A stretch of 64,000 nt of DNA from Maniola hyperantus (lineage: Eukaryota; Arthropoda; Insecta; Lepidoptera; Nymphalidae), in contig NC_048553.1 in the NCBI RefSeq assembly GCF_902806685.2, positions 10,213,099 through 10,277,098 of the forward strand, in the 5' to 3' direction. The notes beneath the pieces were generated by a model. That model did not search any database. It was given only the letters and a program-made list of their open reading frames with translations, and was not told the origin of the DNA. Within the stretch, counting starts at the first letter, position 1, and each line of letters begins with the position of its first letter. Positions 58,552-64,000 of this stretch are shown piece after piece. Made by a program: the position numbers and the translations under genes.

Positions 58552-59050
58552 GCTAACATGTACAGCACAAAAAAGATTTTGGCAGACGTTGAGAGTGCGA
58601 TCTACTACTACTAGCTAACACCTTACGACGTGTTTCTCGAGCTTGTAGCTGGCATGCGAGTCTGCCGTCCTACTTCCCTTAAAGGGGGAAAAATCATACT
58701 ATCTGTATGGAAAAATCAAACGCCATGCGATCTACGATATGCCTTGTACTGGCACGTGAGGTACTGGCAGTATCTCGATACACATGCGAGCAGCTCGTTT
58801 TTGCCAAGTAACTGGCATGCTTTCGTGCATGTAACAAGATGTGTATCACCGGCTTAATGCTACGGCTAGACCATAGTCATTTACTCTATTGTATTCTGTC
58901 AAAATCATCGCTGTGTCATTGTGTCAAATTACAAATTGACATGTTGCGACATAGATGATGTTTTCAAAAAACTTGACAGATACGGGAATAGATAATTTTT
59001 TATGCGATGGGTTAGGCTGATAATTTTATAGTTTTTCTAAATAAAAAGAA

Positions 59051-62000
59051 ATGGTTCAGTTACTTTATATTATTGCCAGTTTGCATGTGCTACTGTGTCC
59101 ATTTACAAAAGTCGAGGAAAGCTTCAATATCCAGGCTTCCCACGATATTTTATACCATCGGTTTAACCTATCAGAGGTATAAAAGATAATCTAATTTTGG
59201 ATTCTTATGTTGCGCACTCGGGTTGTTAATATTCTATTTTTTTCCAGTACGATCATAATGAGTTCCCGGGTGTCGTGCCGCGCACTTTCATCGGACCGCT
59301 TGTGATTTCGGTACTGTCGGCACCTGTTGTCGGAGTGTTGCACTTGTGTGGTATAAATAAATTTTGGATGCAATATGTTGGTACGTATTTACTATTCTAA
59401 TACGACTGCGAGTTGATTGATACAGACATAAATCCGTCTCTCTTTGTTTTATAAATAAACAAAACAGACATTAATTTTTTTTCGATGTCAGAATGTGTTC
59501 AAGTCGCGATTTCACGCAATGATATAGTCAATATAGTCTAAGATGAAAATATACGCACTTGGAAGGAAAAGTATTTCTATATCTGTATATCAACAATCTA
59601 AATTGTTCACTCCTTGATTGGATAGAGACGCATAGGAATTATATTGAAAACTGAAATGGCGTGTGCTTAAATTCCTTTGTACCAGCTGTTATTGGTACTG
59701 TGTCAAACATGACCTGCCCATTGCCATTACAGCTGCTTTATTAAACAATGTTAGTGATAAGTTTTCTTTGTCTAGATAACTATACTATAGATACTTGAAA
59801 GAGATGCAACATAATCTACCCACCCATTGTAATTAATTGCTGGCTCACTACTGAGAATGGGTCTCTTTTTAGAATGAGAAGGGTTTGGTTATAGCCTACC
59901 ACATTGGCCAATTGCGATCGGCTGACTTTACACACCTTTGAGAACATTTTGGAGAATATGTTTCCTCACAATTTTTTTTCTTCATCATTAAAGCAAGTGA
60001 TATAATTACTTAAAAAGCACATAACTTTGAAAAATTGGAGGTGTGTTCGCGAGATTGAACCCTCAACCTGATTAGAAGGCTGACATATTAAATTGCTATC
60101 TTTGCACCCACCCAGTATATCAAGCAACTAAGAATTTGTGTATACATGCCAACTGTTAATCTTGTTACCATTTTTTTTTTGTTAAAGAATATTAGCCATG
60201 TTAAATGACTAATATTCCCCTTTCCTCTCCAACTAAGTGTCAGGCTTGTGCTAGGAGTAGGTACGACAATAGTGCAACGGGTGGGGTTTGAACCGTCGAC
60301 CTTTCGGTTTTCAGTCCACTCCTTTACCGGTTGAGCTATTGAGGCTCTCATTGAGGCAGAAAGTATATGAAACACTGTTGTTTTGCTTCCAGTGAGGCTA
60401 ACACTAGCTCTGTCGGTGATAGCAGCATGGAGCCGCCTGCGCAGTGCTCTGCAAAAGCAGTTTGGGCACACATTCTCCTGGTGGTTCAGTGTGATCAGCG
60501 TCACACAGTACCACTTCATGTTCTACATGAGCCGTCCATTACCTAACATTTTAGCTCTACCCCTAGGTAAGTTTGCTGATTATAGTAGTACTAGCTTACG
60601 CCCGCAACTTTACCTGTGTGGACTACAACAATTTCAACCCCCTATTTTACCCCCTTAGGGGTAGAATTTTCAAGAATCCTTTCTTAGTAGTTGACTACAT
60701 CCTAATAGCTATCTGCATGCTGCATGAATTTCAGCACGATCTAGTCCAGTTGAGCTGTGCATTGATAGATCAGTCAATTAGTCAATCAGTCAGTTAGTCA
60801 GCTTTTCCTTTTATATATATAAAGATTAAAGCACCTAAATTGAAACCTTTTTGTGTGATGCTGCATTCAAAAAGGCTTGAACTTTTGTAATGAGATGTGC
60901 AGTCATTTTTAATTCTATTTTTTCCAGTTCTATTAGCAATGGAAGGATGGCTAGTAGGAAGACACAAACAGTTTATAATAATGTCTGGAGCCTCTATAAT
61001 CATATTCCGCTCTGAACTAGCCATGCTGTTTGGGTTATACTTGATTATAGATATTTTTTTCAAGAAGATTGATGTTAAACCGTAAGTTTAAGATCTATAA
61101 TATTACTAGCTGATGCCCGCGACTTCGTCCGCGTGGATTTACGTTTTTCAAAATCCTGCGGGTACTCTTTGATTTTCCGAGATAAAAAGTAGCCTATGTG
61201 TTAATCCAGGGTATAATCTATCTCCATTCCAAATCCGTCCTGTAGTTTTTGCGTGATTGAGTAACAAACATTCGAGTAACAAACAGCTGAAACCTTGTAG
61301 CAGCAGTGGAGCCTTCTGGGTATCATACTCAGGAGTCTGTTGACGCTGCCACGCGCCCATAGCACCATTGCATATTTTTTGTACCAAAAAAAAAGAGAAA
61401 AGAGAAAAGTGGACAGGGAAGCACTTATCTCTATGAGAGATCTCTACCAGTGACCATTGGCAGTGCGAGAGGTTGTAGAATAGGTACAAAAAGAAGATAG
61501 AAAGTTATTTTTTTCATGTGACTACAAAAAAGCAGTCTATTATGGTGTCAGCAAACATTCCATTCCATTCCATTCCTACGCTACAGAAACGAGGCAGCCC
61601 CATAAAAGCTCTAGAAGTATTAATACTTATTACTTCCATTTCAGGTTAGTAAAAACAATAATACTATCTGGTACAGCCTTAGTGGCACTTACAGTGATCG
61701 TGGACTCGATCTTCTGGCGGCGCCTGCTGTGGCCCGAGGCTGAGGTGTTCTGGTACAACACCATTCTCAACAAGAGCTCTAACTGGGGTGTATCCTTTAT
61801 TACTAATAATAAAATTTATTACATTTTTGGTTTTTAAGAAATTGAAGCTGAATTTTTTAGTTGTGAACAGATGTCTTAATTGAAATAAAAGGTCCAAAAT
61901 GTTACCGTCCTATAACAAAAAATAATAAAAGTTAGAAAATGTCTGCTATGAAAAAATTAAAAATTGAAAAGTGTTATTCTTTTACGATGGTATGGAACAC

Positions 62001-64000
62001 TTCATGTATAAGTAGATTTAGAGTAATAAATCTGCCATAACCCAGTTAGCCCACTTTAGCCTCTCTGCGAAAAGAAGTTAGTATGTATAGAGTTCTCTCT
62101 CTCTGTTAAGTAAGTGAGCGTTAACTATTTTGAGTTACCAACCAATCACAAACGTATGTTTTCTGATTGAATTTCGAGAGAGAGAGCGCTATACTGACTT
62201 CTTTCCGTGGATAGACGGCGGTCATTTATTACCACTAAGAAAGATGCTAAAGGCTAAAAAATGTACTTAATAATCTATTCTTTATATGCATTTCCTTACA
62301 TACACAATAACAGACATCACCATTCCTCTGGTACTTCTATTCAGCGCTACCCCGCGGCCTCGGCCCCAGCATCGTCTTACTACCCATAGGCCTGTATCTG
62401 GACAGACGTGTCATACCTATTGTGGTCCCTGCCCTGGTCTACATTCTGCTATTCTCTTTCCTGCCTCACAAGGAGCTTAGATTTATAATCTATGTATTCC
62501 CATTGCTCAATATTTCGTCGGCCGTCACTTGTTCCTATGTGTAAGTATAGTCCATACAAAATGAGAATTAACTTACCATTTTAACTCTATATGTCAAAAC
62601 TAGCTTATGTTCACGACTTCGTCCGCGTGGATGACATAAATTTCAAACCCATATTTTACCCCCTTAGGGGTTGAATTTTCAAAAATCTTTAGCAGATGTC
62701 TACGTCATAATAGCTATCTGCATGCCAAGTTTCAGCCTGATCCGTCCATTAGTTTGAGCTGTGCGTTGATACATCAGTCAGTCAGTTAGTTTTTTCTTTT
62801 ATATACATTGATTTCTTTAAATTTTGCAGATATATTCGACGGACGAAAGCACCAATTTACGAGTTATTGTTCTGGGCGATAGTGATGCTCATAGTATGTA
62901 ACATCGCCTTCTCAGCCGCGCTGTCTCTGGTCGCCATGACCAACTATCCTGGTGGAGTGGCTATGATAAAGTAAGTCGTTTAATGCATTATACTGTATGG
63001 GAGCAGATGTACGCTCGACCGTAACAATAGGAATATGTGGACTTTTATTATGACAGGGGAGAGTTGGTCTATTGTATCTTGGAACTTATACATTTCGAGG
63101 TCGCAAATAGTCGTTTCAACAGGTTTCATTCAGTTCACCAGTACGTCAATTTATCTCTTACATCATCCTTAATTGTTTGCGTTCCTTCCCTGAAAGTATT
63201 GCAAACATACTATTTACGTTACATATATTTACATACTTATTCCTTAATAATGTTAGTTTTGATTTACTTTATTGTTTACAGATTTCACAAGTTACTAAAA
63301 AGCGAACCCTACGTCCACGTACACATCAGCAATCTGGCAGCGCAGACTGGCGTGACAAGGTTCACGCAAATAAACGACCATTGGACTTACAGCAAGAACG
63401 AATCCTTACAAGTAGACCAGTTGCAATATTTTACACACTTACTCGTCGAAGCAAAGAGTAAATATTCGCCAAACCTTAAAGCGTTCTCTCAAACACATAT
63501 AATTTTAGATAGTATAGAATCCTTTTCACAAATCACTATGAATTATAAATTGATACCACCTGTTAAAATTAAAACTAAGCCAGCAATCTTTATATTAGAA
63601 AGAAAGAATTTCAAAGAAGTACCTTACCCTGCTAATATTATTAGTATGCAAACAGATGAATTATATATAAAAACAGAAAATAGTCAAGTGAACTTAGAAG
63701 AAAAAGAAATAAAACCTGATATAAGCGAAGAAGTAATTGATGAAAAGCCTGAAACTGATACCGATAATTCAGTAGAAGAAAATGTAAATGGATCAGATGA
63801 AGAACAAAAAACTGATGGTTCGTACGAGGCTATTGATGAACCTGTAAATATTACACCTGAAGAGATTACCGTAACGGTAGTTAGCGATATTGATAATGAC
63901 AGTACTTCTAGGGAAGAACTGGAAGATAATATAATACCACCATTCAAGTCTAAGAAAGTTGTGGATGATGTAAAAACATTAAATAAACAAGAAAGAAAGA
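59051..64000 (+). CDS. ALG12: ALG12, dolichyl-P-Man:Man7GlcNAc2-PP-dolichol alpha-1,6-mannosyltransferase (3' end open)
   Basis: Multi-pass ER enzyme (GT22 family) that adds the eighth mannose, in alpha-1,6 linkage, to the lipid-linked oligosaccharide in the lumen, using dolichyl-phosphate mannose. Exons: 59051-59176, 59248-59380, 60393-60566, 60928-61081, 61645-61789, 62314-62540, 62830-62970, 63282-beyond 64000; all join in phase with GT-AG introns. Landmarks: CPFTKVEESFNIQASHD (first luminal loop with conserved acidic residues), EFPGVVPRTFIGP, RPLPNILALPLV, FRSELAMLFGL, LNKSSNWG, YFYSALPRGLG, PHKELRFIIY and NYPGGVAM. Family members are about 490 residues; here the homologous part ends near residue 473 and at least 130 further residues, rich in Glu/Asp, follow with no stop before the window edge. 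Start chosen as the Met before a hydrophobic first segment. Confidence 0.96.
62071..62204. mobile_element. Inverted-repeat element in ALG12 intron 5
   Basis: Left arm AAAGAAGTTAGTATGTATAG followed by CTCTCTCTCT, right arm inverse (AGAGAGAGAGCGCTATACTG then ACTTCTTT). Non-coding, about 134 bp. Confidence 0.7.

Larger units (their letters stand above)
57374..59050. promoter_or_regulatory. Head-to-head intergenic region between puf and ALG12
   Basis: The 1.7 kb between the two start codons must contain both 5' untranslated regions and both promoters, probably close to each start (57374-57600 and 58860-59050). No convincing TATA box was found near either. The middle is occupied by two inverted-repeat elements (57856-58019 and 58177-58551), and 58560-58860 shows nothing I recognise. 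Confidence 0.55.

Noticed and set aside
58630..58857. 75-codon plus-strand frame upstream of ALG12
   Set aside because: No similarity, no signal and no splice connection to ALG12; length is within chance.

Overview
The window is nuclear DNA of a moth or butterfly. It carries intron-rich genes with GT-AG introns, three tRNA-headed SINE families, many copies of dispersed repeats typical of Lepidoptera (cores such as CGACTTCGTCCGCG), a BEL/Pao retrotransposon, a Penelope-like endonuclease fragment and many small inverted-repeat (MITE-like) elements. The species cannot be named from the sequence alone.

Most of the window (429-57373, minus strand) is one giant gene, the ortholog of the deubiquitinase USP34 (Drosophila puf, puffyeye). 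I could place 48 consecutive coding exons, from the start codon at 57373 to an exon ending at 429. They give 8,150 coding bases with consistent splice phases, about 2,716 codons. The gene runs off the left edge; compared with vertebrate USP34 the last quarter of the protein is missing. The catalytic Cys box is in exon 30 and the catalytic His/Asp in exon 35. The gene shows exon-level duplication: exon 43 is followed by two broken copies of itself, and the end of exon 46 is repeated in an open, correctly phased candidate exon (10316-10456).

Intron 47 (620-9372) holds a Penelope-like fragment with inverted arms (954-1975) and a complete, apparently young BEL/Pao element (2246-9011). That element has near-identical LTRs, a 5-bp target duplication and an unbroken 1,732-codon gag-pol frame. 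Intron 8 (40701-51546) holds a nearly exact tandem duplication (40735-42276) and, on the opposite strand, a nested intronless gene (45919-47805). The nested gene encodes a secreted Ser/Gly/Tyr-rich repeat protein with a cluster of 16 N-glycosylation sequons. I do not recognise its family.

To the right, ALG12 (59051 to beyond 64000, plus strand) is arranged head to head with puf. It is the ER alpha-1,6-mannosyltransferase of N-glycan assembly. Its last exon carries an unusual acidic tail and is still open at the window edge. The 1.7 kb between the two starts holds two inverted-repeat elements and presumably both promoters. There is no sign that puf, the nested gene and ALG12 share a pathway; they are neighbours.
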